The notes under the pieces were generated by a model, which had not been told where the DNA came from, searched no databases, and saw nothing but the letters and a program-made list of their open reading frames with translations. From Palsa-504 sp963744575 (GTDB lineage Bacteria > Actinomycetota > Actinomycetes > Streptosporangiales > Streptosporangiaceae): a stretch of 64,000 bases of DNA. Below, in pieces: positions 41,064-50,548 of the stretch (position 1 is its first letter; each line of letters opens with the position of its first letter). Both the position numbers and the translations under genes were made by a program. The stretch covers positions 310,001 through 374,000 of the forward strand of contig CAVUUF010000016.1 in assembly GCA_963744575.1 (NCBI GenBank), given 5' to 3'.

Positions 41064-41823
41064 CTCTGCTGGCCGACGGGGGGGACGACCTTCGCGAGAG
41101 GTCCTCGTGGCCGTCGCGCACGGCAGCGCGGACCCGCGCGCCTCCGCCACCATCGCGGGGCTGGCGGCGGTAGCCAGGGACCGCTCGCCCGGTCTTGAGC
41201 TGCGCACCGCCTTCCTGGGCCACGCCCCGCCGTCGCTGCCGCAGGTGCTGAGCACGGTCGAGGCGGACCGCGAGGTGATCGTGCTGCCGCTGCTACTGAC
41301 CGCCGCGTACCACAGCAAGGCGGACATCCCCCGCATGCTGGCCAGGCTGCCGCGGCCGGGGGTCAGCTACGGCGCCACCCTGGGCCCGCACCCGCTGCTG
41401 CTGAGCGCGCTCGATCGCCGCCTGGCCGAGGCGGACCCAGCCGCGCACCGGGACCCGGCGCGGACCGCGGTGGTGCTCGCGGCGGCCGGCTCGAGCGACC
41501 CCGAGGCGAACGCCACCATTGCCCGGCTGGCGGCGCAGTGGCAGTCCCGGGCCGGATGGTACGCGGTCCGTCCGGCCTACGCCTCGGCCGCCGCGCCCTC
41601 CCCGGCGGCGGCGGTGGCCGGCCTGCTGCGAGACGGGGCGCCCCGGGTCGTAGTGGCCACCTACCTGCTCGCGCCGGGCCTGTTCGCCGACCGGATACGC
41701 CGGGCCGCGCTGGCCGCGGGCGCGGCCGCGGTTTCCCCCGCGCTCGGCGCCTGCGCCGAGGTGGCGGACGTCCTGCTGGACCGATTTACCGAAACGGGAT
41801 CACAAAGGCGCACCGCGGCGTAA
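41056..41823 (+). CDS. sirB: Sirohydrochlorin chelatase-like protein (CbiX/SirB)
   Basis: 255 residues in two CbiX-like halves. The first half carries VAVAHGSADPRASAT with the histidine expected for metal insertion; the second half has VVLAAAGSSDPEANATIARL, in which that histidine is replaced by alanine. Chelatases of this type insert iron into sirohydrochlorin to give siroheme for the sulfite reductase three genes upstream. The N-terminus RRGGRPSR is encoded across a run of seven G. It is the last gene of the operon; downstream to 41989 no feature was recognised. Confidence 0.9.
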   Translation: MPDSAGRRGGRPSREVLVAVAHGSADPRASATIAGLAAVARDRSPGLELRTAFLGHAPPSLPQVLSTVEADREVIVLPLLLTAAYHSKADIPRMLARLPRPGVSYGATLGPHPLLLSALDRRLAEADPAAHRDPARTAVVLAAAGSSDPEANATIARLAAQWQSRAGWYAVRPAYASAAAPSPAAAVAGLLRDGAPRVVVATYLLAPGLFADRIRRAALAAGAAAVSPALGACAEVADVLLDRFTETGSQRRTAA

Positions 41824-41989
41824 ATCGGGCACGCAAATCTGGGTAGAACTCCGGATAACCCTCGGGAAAGCCGGGGAACCCCGATCCGCTGGTCACGATC
41901 CGGTATCGTACGTCCCCACCGGGCCTACGGTGTCCCGGCAGAGTCGGCCGCTGGCCGAACGCGACCCGATTGGCCGCCAAAGGGGGCGA

Positions 41990-44144
41990 ATGCGTATCTG
42001 GCCGGGAACGCCATACCCGCTTGGCGCGACATGGGACGGACGGGGCACTAACTTCACCCTCTTCTCCGAGGTCGCGGACCGCGTCGAACTCTGCCTCTTC
42101 GACGACACCGGCGATGCCGGTGCTGCCAACGACGCCGACGTCGCCGATAATGCCGGCGCCGGTTCGCTGACCGAGACCCGGGTCGAGCTCACCGAGGTCG
42201 ACGGCTTCGTGTGGCACGGCTACCTGCCCGGCATCGCGCCGGGGCAGCGTTACGGCTACCGCGTGTACGGCCCGCACGACCCCCCGCGCGGGCTGCGCTG
42301 CGACGGTTCCAAGCTCCTGCTCGACCCGTACGGCAAGGCGGTCGAGGGCGACATCCACTGGGACGAGTCCCTGTTCGACTACCTGTTCGCCCACCCCAAG
42401 AAGCGGAACACCAGGGACAGCGCGCCGCACATGCCGAAGAACGTGGTCATCAACCCGTTCTTCGACTGGGGCAACGACCGGGCCCCGCAGACGCCCTACC
42501 ACGAGACGATCATCTACGAGGCGCACGTACGCGGGCTGACGCTGTCCCACCCGGAAGTCCCGGCGGCGCAGCGCGGCACCTACGCCGGGCTCGCCCACCC
42601 CGCGGTGATCGCGCACCTGCAGCGGCTCGGGGTGACCGCGGTCGAGCTGATGCCGGTGCACCAGTTCGTCGCCGAACAATCCCTGGCCGGGCGCGGCCTG
42701 ACCAACTACTGGGGCTACAACACGATCGGCTTCCTGGCCCCGCACAACGGGTACTCCTCGGCCGGCCAGCGCGGCGAGCAGGTCAACGAGTTCAAGTCGA
42801 TGGCGAAGGCGCTGCACGAGGCGGGCATGGAAGTCATCCTGGACGTGGTGTACAACCACACCGCCGAGGGCGACCACATGGGGCCCACGCTGTCCTTCCG
42901 CGGCATCGACAACGCGGCCTACTACCGGCTGTCGGACTCCGAGCCCTGGCGTTACCTGGACTACACCGGCTGCGGGAACAGCCTGAACGCCCGCCACCCG
43001 CACTCGCTGCAGCTGGTCATGGACTCGCTGCGGTACTGGATCCTGGAGATGCACGTCGACGGGTTCCGGTTCGACCTGGCCGCCGCGCTGGCCAGGGAAC
43101 TGCACGACGTGGACCGGCTGTCCACCTTCTTCGACCTGGTCCAGCAGGACCCGGTGGTGTCGCAGGTGAAGCTGATCGCCGAGCCCTGGGACGTGGGCGA
43201 GGGGGGCTACCAGGTCGGCAACTTCCCGCCGTTGTGGACCGAATGGAACGGGAAGTACCGCGATGCCGTCCGCGACTTCTGGCGCGGACGTCCGTCCGCG
43301 GTGCCGGACTTCGCGTCCCGGCTCACCGGCTCGAGTGACCTGTACGCCACGAGCGGGCGCCGGCCCGTCGCGTCGATCAACTTCGTCACCTGCCATGACG
43401 GGTTCACGCTGCACGACCTGGTCAGCTACAACCACAAGCACAACGAGGCCAACGGCGAGGGCAACCGGGACGGCAGCGACGACAACCGCTCGTGGAACTG
43501 CGGCGCGGAAGGCCCGACCGACGATCCGGCCATCAACGAGCTGCGGGCCAGGCAGAAGCGGAACTTCCTGGTCACCTTGTTCTTGTCGCAGGGAGTCCCG
43601 ATGCTGCTGGCCGGCGATCGAGATGGGCCGCACCCAGGCCGGCAACAACAACGCCTACTGCCAGGACACCCAGCTGTCCTGGCTGGACTGGGGCCTGGTC
43701 ACGGCCGAGCAGGACCTGCTGCAGTTCACCGAGACGCTGGCCGGCCTGCGCCGCGACCACCCGGTCTTCCGGCGGCGCCGGTTCTTCCGCGGCCAGGGCC
43801 CGGGCGGCGAGAAGGGCGACATTGTCTGGCTCACCCCGGCCGGGGAGGTGATGACCGACGCGGACTGGGGCGCCAGCTACGCCAAGTCGCTCGCGGTGTT
43901 CCTCAACGGCGAGGCGATCAGCGAACCCGACCCGCGCGGCGGGACGATCGACGACGACAAGTTCCTGCTCCTGTTCAACGCGCACAGCAACCCGCTCACC
44001 TTCACCCTGCCCGAGGCCGGCTACGCGGGCGGCTGGGAGGTGGTCATCGACACCGGGTCCGGCGTCCCGGGAGCCATCCAGCCGCCGAAGAAGGAGATCG
44101 AGGTCCGCGACCACTCGGTGGTCGTGCTACGGTCCTCCGAATGA
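41990..44144 (+). pseudogene. glgX: Glycogen debranching enzyme GlgX with a frameshift
   Basis: The N-terminal part (ATG 41990, AGGGGG upstream) reads MRIWPGTPYPLGATWDGRG through FRFDLAAALARE and IAEPWDVGEGGYQVGNFP, with both catalytic acids and FVTCHDGFTLHDLVSYNHKH. At GVPMLLAGD the frame breaks: the family continues DEMGRTQAGNNNAY, but here that sequence is in the +1 frame after GGCGATCGAG, consistent with one extra base (around 43618). Beyond it the shifted frame continues DTQLSWLDWGLVTAEQ to VVVLRSSE and stops at 44144. With one base removed the product is ~717 residues, normal for GlgX. An assembly error is a live alternative; otherwise debranching is lost. Confidence 0.85.
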
Positions 44145-44887
44145 GCCTGCGCCAGCTTTTCCCGGTCTGCGCGGACGAGCCTGACCTGGCCACGCTGTAC
44201 GCCTACCCGGACGGCCAGTGGCTGCGCGCCAACATGGTGTCGAGCGCGGACGGCGCCGCCAGCCTGGACGGCGCCTCGGCGCCCCTGTCCTCCGACACCG
44301 ACCGGCAGGTGTTCGCGCTGCTCCGCGCGCTGTCCGACGTCGTCCTGGTCGGCGCGGCGACGGCACGCACCGAGCACTACAAGCCGGCCAGGCCGCCGCG
44401 GGAACCCTGGCGTGACCTCCGCAGGGGCCGAACGCTGACCCCGCCGATCGCGGTAATCACCGCGCGGCTCGACCTCGACCCGGGCAGTCCCCTCGTCGCC
44501 GCGGCCCCGCCGGACGCTCGCACGATCGTCATCACCACCGCCCGGGCGCCCGCCGATCGCCGCGCCGAGCTGGCCAGGCACGCCGACATCATCGTGGCCG
44601 GCGACGAGGTCGTCGACTTGAAGGCGGCCGTCGGCGCGCTGGTCGGACGCGGCCACCGCCGGATGCTCGCCGAGGGCGGCCCGCATCTGCTCGCCCAGCT
44701 GGTCGAGGCGGGGCTGATGGACGAGCTGTGCCTGACCATCGGCCCGCTGCTGGCGGGCCCGGGCGCGAGCCGGATCGTGGCCGGTGCCCCCGGTACCGGT
44801 CCCGCCGCGCCGATGCCGCTGACCCTGGCCCACGTCCTGGCGGACAACGGCTTCTTGCTCCTCCGCTACACCAGGAGAGACCATTAA
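44141..44887 (+). CDS. RibD C-terminal (pyrimidine reductase-like) domain protein
   Basis: 248 residues. QWLRANMVSSADGAASLDG and ALSDVVLVGAATARTEHYKP, together with EGGPHLLAQLVEAGLMDELC, are typical of stand-alone RibD_C/DHFR-fold reductases that use NADPH. In actinobacteria these lone proteins are unrelated to riboflavin operons and their substrates are not established. ATG 44141 overlaps the glgX stop (ATGA), so the pair was once translationally coupled. The unbroken upstream frame of glgX happens to run into this gene, which would yield an artificial 985-residue fusion. Confidence 0.82.
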   Translation: MSLRQLFPVCADEPDLATLYAYPDGQWLRANMVSSADGAASLDGASAPLSSDTDRQVFALLRALSDVVLVGAATARTEHYKPARPPREPWRDLRRGRTLTPPIAVITARLDLDPGSPLVAAAPPDARTIVITTARAPADRRAELARHADIIVAGDEVVDLKAAVGALVGRGHRRMLAEGGPHLLAQLVEAGLMDELCLTIGPLLAGPGASRIVAGAPGTGPAAPMPLTLAHVLADNGFLLLRYTRRDH

Positions 44888-44909
44888 CCCGAACGGGCGG
44901 GGTTACCCG

Positions 44910-45226
44910 CCCCATTTACGGCCGAAGCCGCGTGGGCTGTGATGCCGAACGCCCCTGCGCATCGTGGCGGACATCTCCTCGGTCGGCAAGTAGATGCCGG
45001 CCAGGAACATGTTCGGGAAGAACAGCAGTCACCCGATGCCCGCCGCGCTCCTGGCGGTCGGCGCCACGGCCGCTGCGAGCAGGCCGACCGCGAACAGCGA
45101 GGCGATGCCGGGCTGGGCGACCAGGCCGAGCCAGGACCGGTTCTCCGCCGACATATTGCGGACAGCAGGACTAGCCTGGCCACTGGGAAGGCCTGACCGA
45201 GCCGTCCGGGCGCCCGGACGGCGCAC
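44910..45226 (-). pseudogene. ABC-2 permease remnant with an in-frame stop
   Basis: The 365-base gap 44888-45252 holds a decayed permease on the minus strand. The frame reads GLVAQPGIASLFAVGLLAAA then VAPTARSAAGIG, a TGA stop, and LLFFPNMFLAGIYLPTEEMS with ATMRR. Family members continue here without the stop, with a Trp (TGG) plausible at that position. After RR the sequence appears to shift frame to GITAHAASAVNGAG. The N-terminal four helices are missing. No partner ATPase is seen nearby, although an intact ABC-2 pair lies at 22677. Confidence 0.65.
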
Positions 45227-45252
45227 AAACCCAGCGAGATGGGAGAAGCGGC

Positions 45253-46656
45253 ATGCCGCTGCATATCCAGGTGGACGAGTCCAGCCAGGATGACGAACTG
45301 GACGTCAACCCGGTCTACGTCCGGGAACTGAGCTGCGAGATCCCGCGGTACCGGCTGCCGGAGCGCGGGGTGCTACCGCGCACCGCGCTGCAGGTGGTGC
45401 GTGATGAGCTGATCCTCGACGGCAACGCCCGGCTCAACCTGGCCACGTTCGTCACCACCTGGATGGAGCCGGAGGCCGAACAGCTGATGGCCGAGTGCGC
45501 GGCCAAGAACATGATCGACAAGGATGAGTACCCGCAGACCGCGGAGCTCGAGCGGCGCTGCGTGAACATCCTCAGCAACCTGTGGAACGCGCCCGCGGGC
45601 AGCCAGGCGACGGGCTGTTCCACGACCGGCTCCAGCGAGGCCTGCATGCTCGGCGGGATGGCGTTGCTGTGGCGCTGGCGGCAGCGGCGGAAGGCGGCGG
45701 GGCTCGACGCGACCAGGCCCAATCTGGTGATGGGCGCCAACGTGCAGGTGTGCTGGGAGAAGTTCTGCCGCTACTGGCAGGTCGAACCCCGCTACGTGCC
45801 GATGGTGCCGGGGCGGCTGCACCTGCGCGGCGCCGAAGCCGCGGCCAAGTGCGACGAGAACACCATCGGCGTGGTGGCCATCCTGGGCTCCACCATGGAC
45901 GGCAGCTATGAGCCGGTGCTCGAGATCAGCCGGGCTCTGGACCGCCTGCAGGCCGAGCAGGGTCACGACGTGCCGATTCACGTGGACGGGGCGTCGGGCG
46001 GGTTCATCGCGCCGTTCCTCCAGCCAGACCTGGAGTGGGACTTCCGGGTACCCAGGGTGGCGTCCATCAACACCTCGGGGCACAAGTACGGCTTGGTGTA
46101 CCCGGGGGTGGGCTGGGTCATGTGGCGGACCCCAGACGCGCTGCCCGAGGACCTCATCTTCCGGGTCAACTACCTGGGCGGTGAGATGCCGACGTTCGCT
46201 CTCAACTTCTCCCGTCCCGGCGCGCAGGTCGCCGCCCAGTACTTCAACTTCGTCAGGCTTGGCGCCCAGGGTTACCGGCGCGTGCACCAGACCTGTCAGG
46301 ACATCGCCCTCCACCTGTCCGGCGAGATCGCCAAGATGGGCCCGTTCGAGCTGCTCACCGAGGGCCGGGACCTCCCGGTGTTCGCGTTCAAACTGCGCGA
46401 CGACGTCACCGGCTACTCGGTGTTCGACCTGTCCGAGCGGCTGCGGATGCGCGGCTGGCAGGTGCCCGCGTACACCTTCCCGGACAGCATGACCGACACC
46501 GCGGTGATGCGGATCGTGATCAGGAACGGCTTCAGCATGGACCTGTCCAACCTGCTCCTCGACGACCTGCGCCTGCACGTCCGGATGCTGGAGCATAATC
46601 CGCAGACCCAGCCGCCGCCGGAGATCCAGCAGAAGCGCCAGTCCTTCAAGCACTGA
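45253..46656 (+). CDS. gad: Glutamate decarboxylase
   Basis: 467 residues, PLP group II decarboxylase. The pyridoxal lysine is in SINTSGHKYGLVYPGVGW, and TGCSTTGSSEACMLGGMALLW plus PIHVDGASGGFIAPFLQPDL are standard GAD blocks. It produces GABA, with acid-resistance or GABA-shunt roles. GGGAGAAG precedes ATG 45253. The C-terminus ends QQKRQSFKH, the usual GAD terminal motif. No antiporter gene lies nearby. Confidence 0.95.
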   Translation: MPLHIQVDESSQDDELDVNPVYVRELSCEIPRYRLPERGVLPRTALQVVRDELILDGNARLNLATFVTTWMEPEAEQLMAECAAKNMIDKDEYPQTAELERRCVNILSNLWNAPAGSQATGCSTTGSSEACMLGGMALLWRWRQRRKAAGLDATRPNLVMGANVQVCWEKFCRYWQVEPRYVPMVPGRLHLRGAEAAAKCDENTIGVVAILGSTMDGSYEPVLEISRALDRLQAEQGHDVPIHVDGASGGFIAPFLQPDLEWDFRVPRVASINTSGHKYGLVYPGVGWVMWRTPDALPEDLIFRVNYLGGEMPTFALNFSRPGAQVAAQYFNFVRLGAQGYRRVHQTCQDIALHLSGEIAKMGPFELLTEGRDLPVFAFKLRDDVTGYSVFDLSERLRMRGWQVPAYTFPDSMTDTAVMRIVIRNGFSMDLSNLLLDDLRLHVRMLEHNPQTQPPPEIQQKRQSFKH

Positions 46657-46699
46657 CCGGACGGCAGCTGGCTCCCCGGCCAGCGGCCGCCCCGCTAGC

Positions 46700-46756
46700 A
46701 GCATCGCTGCCACATCGATGTCGCTCTGGCAACAGCGCTGCCACATCGATGTCGTT
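46700..46756. repeat. Intergenic repeat copies B and C (CATCGATG-core element)
   Basis: Two 26-base copies at 46700-46725 and 46731-46756, starting 31 bases apart, 23 of 26 identical, with the shared block CGCTGCCACATCGATGTCG. A third copy, 22 of 26 like the first, is at 34771. The core ACATCGATGT is palindromic with a central CG as in LacI-type operators; here the pair lies 80-135 bases before paaZ and could regulate it. Confidence 0.6.
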
Positions 46757-46834
46757 GGACCGGGGGATGCGTGATGTGGCCGGCCCGGCGGCGGGGAGAT
46801 AGCGTGCTGACAGGCCAGCAGACAGGAGCCGAGG

Positions 46835-48874
46835 ATGACGGTACTGCGCAGCTACGTGAGCGGGGCCTGGACCGATCCGGCGGACGACGGGCGGCCGGTG
46901 CTTGACGCGGTGACCGGCGAGGAGGTCGCCCGGGTGTCGTCGTCCGGCATCGACCTGGGCGCGGCGCTCGGCTACGGCCGGTCAGCAGGCGGCCCGGCGC
47001 TGCGCGCGCTGACCTTCCACCAGCGGGCGGCGCTGCTGAAGTCGCTCGGGCTGGCGCTGCGCGAGCACCGCCAGGAACTCTACGCCCTGTCCGCCCGCAC
47101 CGGGGCGACCCTGGGGGACGCCAGGTTCGACGTGGACGGCGGCATCGGCGTCCTGCTCAGCTACGCCAGCAAGGCCCGGCGTGAGCTGCCCAACGACACC
47201 GTGCTCGCCGAGGGCGCGGTCGAGCCGCTCGGCCCGGGCGGGAACTTCGTCGGCCAGCACGTCCTCACGCCGCTGCACGGGGTCGCGGTGCAGCTCAACG
47301 CGTTCAACTTCCCGGTCTGGGGTCCGCTGGAGAAATTCGCCCCGGCATTCATCGCCGGCGTGCCGAGCCTGATCAAGCCGGCCACCCAGACCGCGTACCT
47401 GACGGCCCGGCTGGTCGAGCTGATCGTGGCGTCCGGGCTGCTGCCGCCCGGCTCGATCCAGCTGGTCTGCGGCGGCGTGGGCGGCCTGTTCGAGCACCTC
47501 GGCGAGCAGGACCTGGTCTCGTTCACCGGGTCGGCCGCCACTGCCAGGCAGCTGCGCGCGCACCCGGCCGTCGTCGAGCGGTCGATCCGGTTCAACGCCG
47601 AGGCCGACTCGCTGAACTGCTCCGTGCTCGGGCCCGACGCCGGGCCGGGCACCCCGGAGTTCGACCTGTACGTCCGGCAGCTGGTCACCGAGATGACGGT
47701 CAAGGCCGGCCAGAAGTGCACCGCGATCCGGCGGGCCCTGGTCCCGGCCGCGCTGGCCGACCAGGTGGCGGAGGCGGCCCGCGAACGGCTGGCCCGGGTG
47801 GTGGTGGGCAACCCGGCGGCCGAAGGCGTCGGGATGGGGGCGCTGGCCGGCCTGGAGCAGCGCGAGGAGGTGCGCCGTTCGGTCAAGGCCCTGCTCGCGG
47901 CGGGCCGGATCGTGTCCGGCGACCCGGATCACGTCGACGTCGTCGGAGCCAGCGCCGAACGCGGCGCGTTCATGGCGCCGCTGCTGCTGCGGGCCGATGG
48001 CGCCGGCCGCTCCGAACCGCATCAGGTGGAGGCGTTCGGGCCGGTCAGCACGATCATCGGCTATCAGGGCACCGAAGAGGTGATCGAGCTCGCGGCGCGC
48101 GGCCGGGGCAGCCTGGCCGGCTCGGTCGTCACGGCCGACACCTCCTTCGCCCGCGACGTGGTGCTCGGCCTGGCCCCGTGGCACGGCCGGATCCTCGTCC
48201 TGGATCGCGACGACGGCGCCGAATCGACCGGGCACGGGTCGCCGCTGCCCATGCTGGTCCACGGCGGCCCGGGCCGGGCCGGCGGCGGCGAGGAGATGGG
48301 CGGGATCCGCGGCGTGCTGCACCACATGCAGCGCACGGCGGTGCAGGCCAGCCCGCGGGTGCTGGCCGCGGTCACCGGCCACTGGGTCACGGGCGCCGGG
48401 CGGGACACCAGCGGCGGCCATCCGTTCCGCAAGCCGCTGGCCGAACTGCGGGTCGGCGACGCCGTCGTGGCCGGACCGCGGCAGGTCACGCTGGCGGACA
48501 TCGACCACTTCGCCGAGTTCACCGGCGACACCTTCTACGCCCACATGGACGAGGAGGCCGCCCGGGCCAACCCGCTCTTCGCCGGCCGGGTCGCGCATGG
48601 CTACCTTGTCCTGTCCTTCGCGGCCGGCCTGTTCGTCCAGCCCGACCCCGGTCCGGTGCTGGCCAACTACGGCCTGGAGAACCTGCGCTTCCTCACGCCG
48701 GTCTACCCCGGAGACGAGCTGACGGCGACGCTGACCTGCAAGCAGATCATCCCGCGCGAGGACGCCGGGCACGGTGAGGTGCGCTGGGACGTGAGCGTGG
48801 CCAACCAGGACGGCAAGCCGGTGGCCGGCTATGACCTGCTGACCCTGGTCGCGAAGGAGTGGCCGCGCGGCTAG
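46835..48874 (+). CDS. paaZ: PaaZ-type bifunctional aldehyde dehydrogenase/MaoC enoyl hydratase
   Basis: 679 residues. The N-terminal ~520 residues are an aldehyde dehydrogenase (VQLNAFNFPVWGPLEKFAPA, LVSFTGSAATARQLR and the catalytic region VKAGQKCTAIRRALVP). The C-terminal ~150 are a MaoC/hot-dog hydratase: IDHFAEFTGDTFYAHMDEEA and FAGRVAHGYLVLSFAAGLF. In the phenylacetate pathway PaaZ opens the oxepin-CoA ring and oxidises the aldehyde. No paaABCDE genes are near. ATG 46835 follows CAGGAGCCGAGG. Could act on other CoA thioesters. Confidence 0.9.
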   Translation: MTVLRSYVSGAWTDPADDGRPVLDAVTGEEVARVSSSGIDLGAALGYGRSAGGPALRALTFHQRAALLKSLGLALREHRQELYALSARTGATLGDARFDVDGGIGVLLSYASKARRELPNDTVLAEGAVEPLGPGGNFVGQHVLTPLHGVAVQLNAFNFPVWGPLEKFAPAFIAGVPSLIKPATQTAYLTARLVELIVASGLLPPGSIQLVCGGVGGLFEHLGEQDLVSFTGSAATARQLRAHPAVVERSIRFNAEADSLNCSVLGPDAGPGTPEFDLYVRQLVTEMTVKAGQKCTAIRRALVPAALADQVAEAARERLARVVVGNPAAEGVGMGALAGLEQREEVRRSVKALLAAGRIVSGDPDHVDVVGASAERGAFMAPLLLRADGAGRSEPHQVEAFGPVSTIIGYQGTEEVIELAARGRGSLAGSVVTADTSFARDVVLGLAPWHGRILVLDRDDGAESTGHGSPLPMLVHGGPGRAGGGEEMGGIRGVLHHMQRTAVQASPRVLAAVTGHWVTGAGRDTSGGHPFRKPLAELRVGDAVVAGPRQVTLADIDHFAEFTGDTFYAHMDEEAARANPLFAGRVAHGYLVLSFAAGLFVQPDPGPVLANYGLENLRFLTPVYPGDELTATLTCKQIIPREDAGHGEVRWDVSVANQDGKPVAGYDLLTLVAKEWPRG

Positions 48875-48964
48875 GCCTGCCGCGCCGTCTCAGCCGGCCG
48901 ACCCGGCCGCACGTCGGCACCCGTCCCGCGCGCCCGGCGATGGATGTGAACATGGCCTGTCCTC

Positions 48965-50005
48965 TCAGTGGGTGCTGACGTGTCCGCTCAGGTACGACTC
49001 CGCAAGGTCGCAGCTTCCCTGCGTGTACCCGGCGCCGAGTCCGGCGGCGATGTCCACGGCCCGGTGCGAGCCGATCCACGCCACCAGCAGCAGCCGCCGG
49101 AACATGATGAACGTCCAGATCTCCGCCTCATCCTCGGCGGACAGCCGCCCGGCCCGCCGGTACCCGCGCAGCCAGCCGTCCACCAGGCCGGGGACCTCGG
49201 GCTCGTGCTCGAAGAAGCTCACCGAGGTGCCCAGGTCGTACAGGTACCAGCTGAACCCGGAGTCGTCGAAGTCGATGACGCTGACCGACCCGTCGTACAC
49301 CAGCAGGTTGGCCAGCCGGGTGTCGGCGTGCACCAGGCCGTACCGCTCCGGGCCCCGGCCGTACGCCGTCAGCCGGGCCCGCAGCACGTCGTCAAGACGG
49401 GCGAGGATGGTGCGCTCGGCCGGCCCCACGCCGACCCCGTGCTGCCAGCGCCCCCACCGGGCCTGGTCGCCGAACGCCGCCGCGTAGTCCCAGTGGAAGC
49501 GGGTGAACCAGGGCGGACGGGTCCATTCCCTCGCGTGCCGGTGCATCCGGGCGGTGATCTCGCCGAGTTCGGCGAAGTGGGCGGCGGTCAGCACCGGACC
49601 GTCCCCCGGACCGCCGGGTTCGGCGCCGGGGAGGAACTCGAAGCGGACGCAGTGCCGTTCCGCTGGTTTGCCTGAAGAGCCGCCCCGCTCGGCGACGGTG
49701 ACCACCCGCCGCCCGTCGGCGGCCGGGACCACCCGGGGGGTGCGCACCCCGGCCTCCGCGCGCAGCGCGTCCATCCAGGCCAGTTCGGACGCGATCTCCT
49801 GCTCGGTGTGGTAGCCGAGCCGGTGCACGCGCAGCACGGACGGACCGGTTTCCGGATCGGTGACCAGGAAGGTCGCGTTCTCCGAGACGTTGAGCAGTTC
49901 GACGGCCGCCGCGGGGTCACCGCCGTACGCGGCCAGCGCGTCCTGCGCGCAGCCCCGCACCCGGTCCATCACGTCGCCGCCGGCCGACAGGTCGTGCTCG
50001 CCCAT
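48965..50005 (-). CDS. Aminoglycoside-phosphotransferase/HSK2-type kinase
   Basis: 346 residues of kinase fold. The brackets LVHADTRLANLLVYDGSVSV with IDFDDSGFSWYLYDLGTS are the catalytic loop and metal-binding DFD motif of the APH/choline kinase superfamily. The homoserine-kinase-II-like N-terminus (LLNVSENATFLVTDPETGPS) suggests a metabolic kinase rather than drug resistance. ATG 50005 is chosen from an extended open frame; 13 more residues at 50044 lie inside a palindrome. Confidence 0.82.
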   Translation of the reverse strand: MGEHDLSAGGDVMDRVRGCAQDALAAYGGDPAAAVELLNVSENATFLVTDPETGPSVLRVHRLGYHTEQEIASELAWMDALRAEAGVRTPRVVPAADGRRVVTVAERGGSSGKPAERHCVRFEFLPGAEPGGPGDGPVLTAAHFAELGEITARMHRHAREWTRPPWFTRFHWDYAAAFGDQARWGRWQHGVGVGPAERTILARLDDVLRARLTAYGRGPERYGLVHADTRLANLLVYDGSVSVIDFDDSGFSWYLYDLGTSVSFFEHEPEVPGLVDGWLRGYRRAGRLSAEDEAEIWTFIMFRRLLLVAWIGSHRAVDIAAGLGAGYTQGSCDLAESYLSGHVSTH

Positions 50006-50026
50006 GGCTACCGGTTCCCGCTGATG

Positions 50027-50076
50027 ATGAAACCCCGGTTCCATGGCGTCCGGACGCTACGGAACCGGGGTTTCAT
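50027..50076. repeat. 50-base perfect inverted repeat with inner palindrome
   Basis: ATGAAACCCCGGTTCC (50027-50042) and GGAACCGGGGTTTCAT (50061-50076) are perfect 16-bp arms; inside the 18-base spacer lies another palindrome CGTCCGGACG (50047-50056). It sits between the rbpA stop and the kinase gene. It could be an rbpA terminator; the lack of a T-tract and the nested palindrome also allow a small mobile palindrome. Confidence 0.7.
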
Positions 50077-50129
50077 GACGACTGGCGCGGATGACGCGAA
50101 CCCGGGAAGGGCGCGGTCCCAGACGGTTC

Positions 50130-50468
50130 TCAGGCGGAGGCGCCGCGGAGGCGGGCCAGGGCCTCGGCCAGGATGGCCTCGCCGTCGGAGTCGCTGCGGC
50201 GTTCCTTCACGTACGCGAGATGCGTCTTGTACGGCTCGACGCGAGGCGGGGTCGGCGGGGACTGCTCGTTCTGTCCCGCGGGGAAGCCGCAGCGCGGGCA
50301 CTCCCAGGTGTCGGGTATCGCGGCGTCGGTCGCGAAGCTCGGGCGCGTCTCATGCTTGTTCGCGCACCAGAACGAGACCCACACGCGGGGCGCGGCCTCG
50401 CCGCGCTCAGCCTCTCCCATCGGACCCGCGCCGACCCTGCTGCCGCGGATGGCGTTGCCACTACTCAC
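50130..50468 (-). CDS. rbpA: RbpA, RNA polymerase-binding transcription activator
   Basis: 112 residues. Zinc ligands C35, H39, C57 and C60 sit in VSFWCANKHETR and WECPRCGFPAG. The C-terminal sigma-interaction helix reads EPYKTHLAYVKERRSDSDGE. RbpA stabilises open complexes with the principal sigma factor and is restricted to actinobacteria. GTG 50468 is the start. It lies 80 bases downstream of secG on the same strand. Confidence 0.93.
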   Translation of the reverse strand: MSSGNAIRGSRVGAGPMGEAERGEAAPRVWVSFWCANKHETRPSFATDAAIPDTWECPRCGFPAGQNEQSPPTPPRVEPYKTHLAYVKERRSDSDGEAILAEALARLRGASA

Positions 50469-50548
50469 AGATCACCCCTTGAAGGCCATAGAGCTATGAA
50501 GCCAGAACTGCGATGCGGGATAACTTCGGTGCGGGATAGGACTACAGG

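Noticed and set aside
41930..44887. 985-residue GlgX-RibD fusion
   Set aside because: Family motifs switch frame at LLAGD; the fusion is created by the frameshift.
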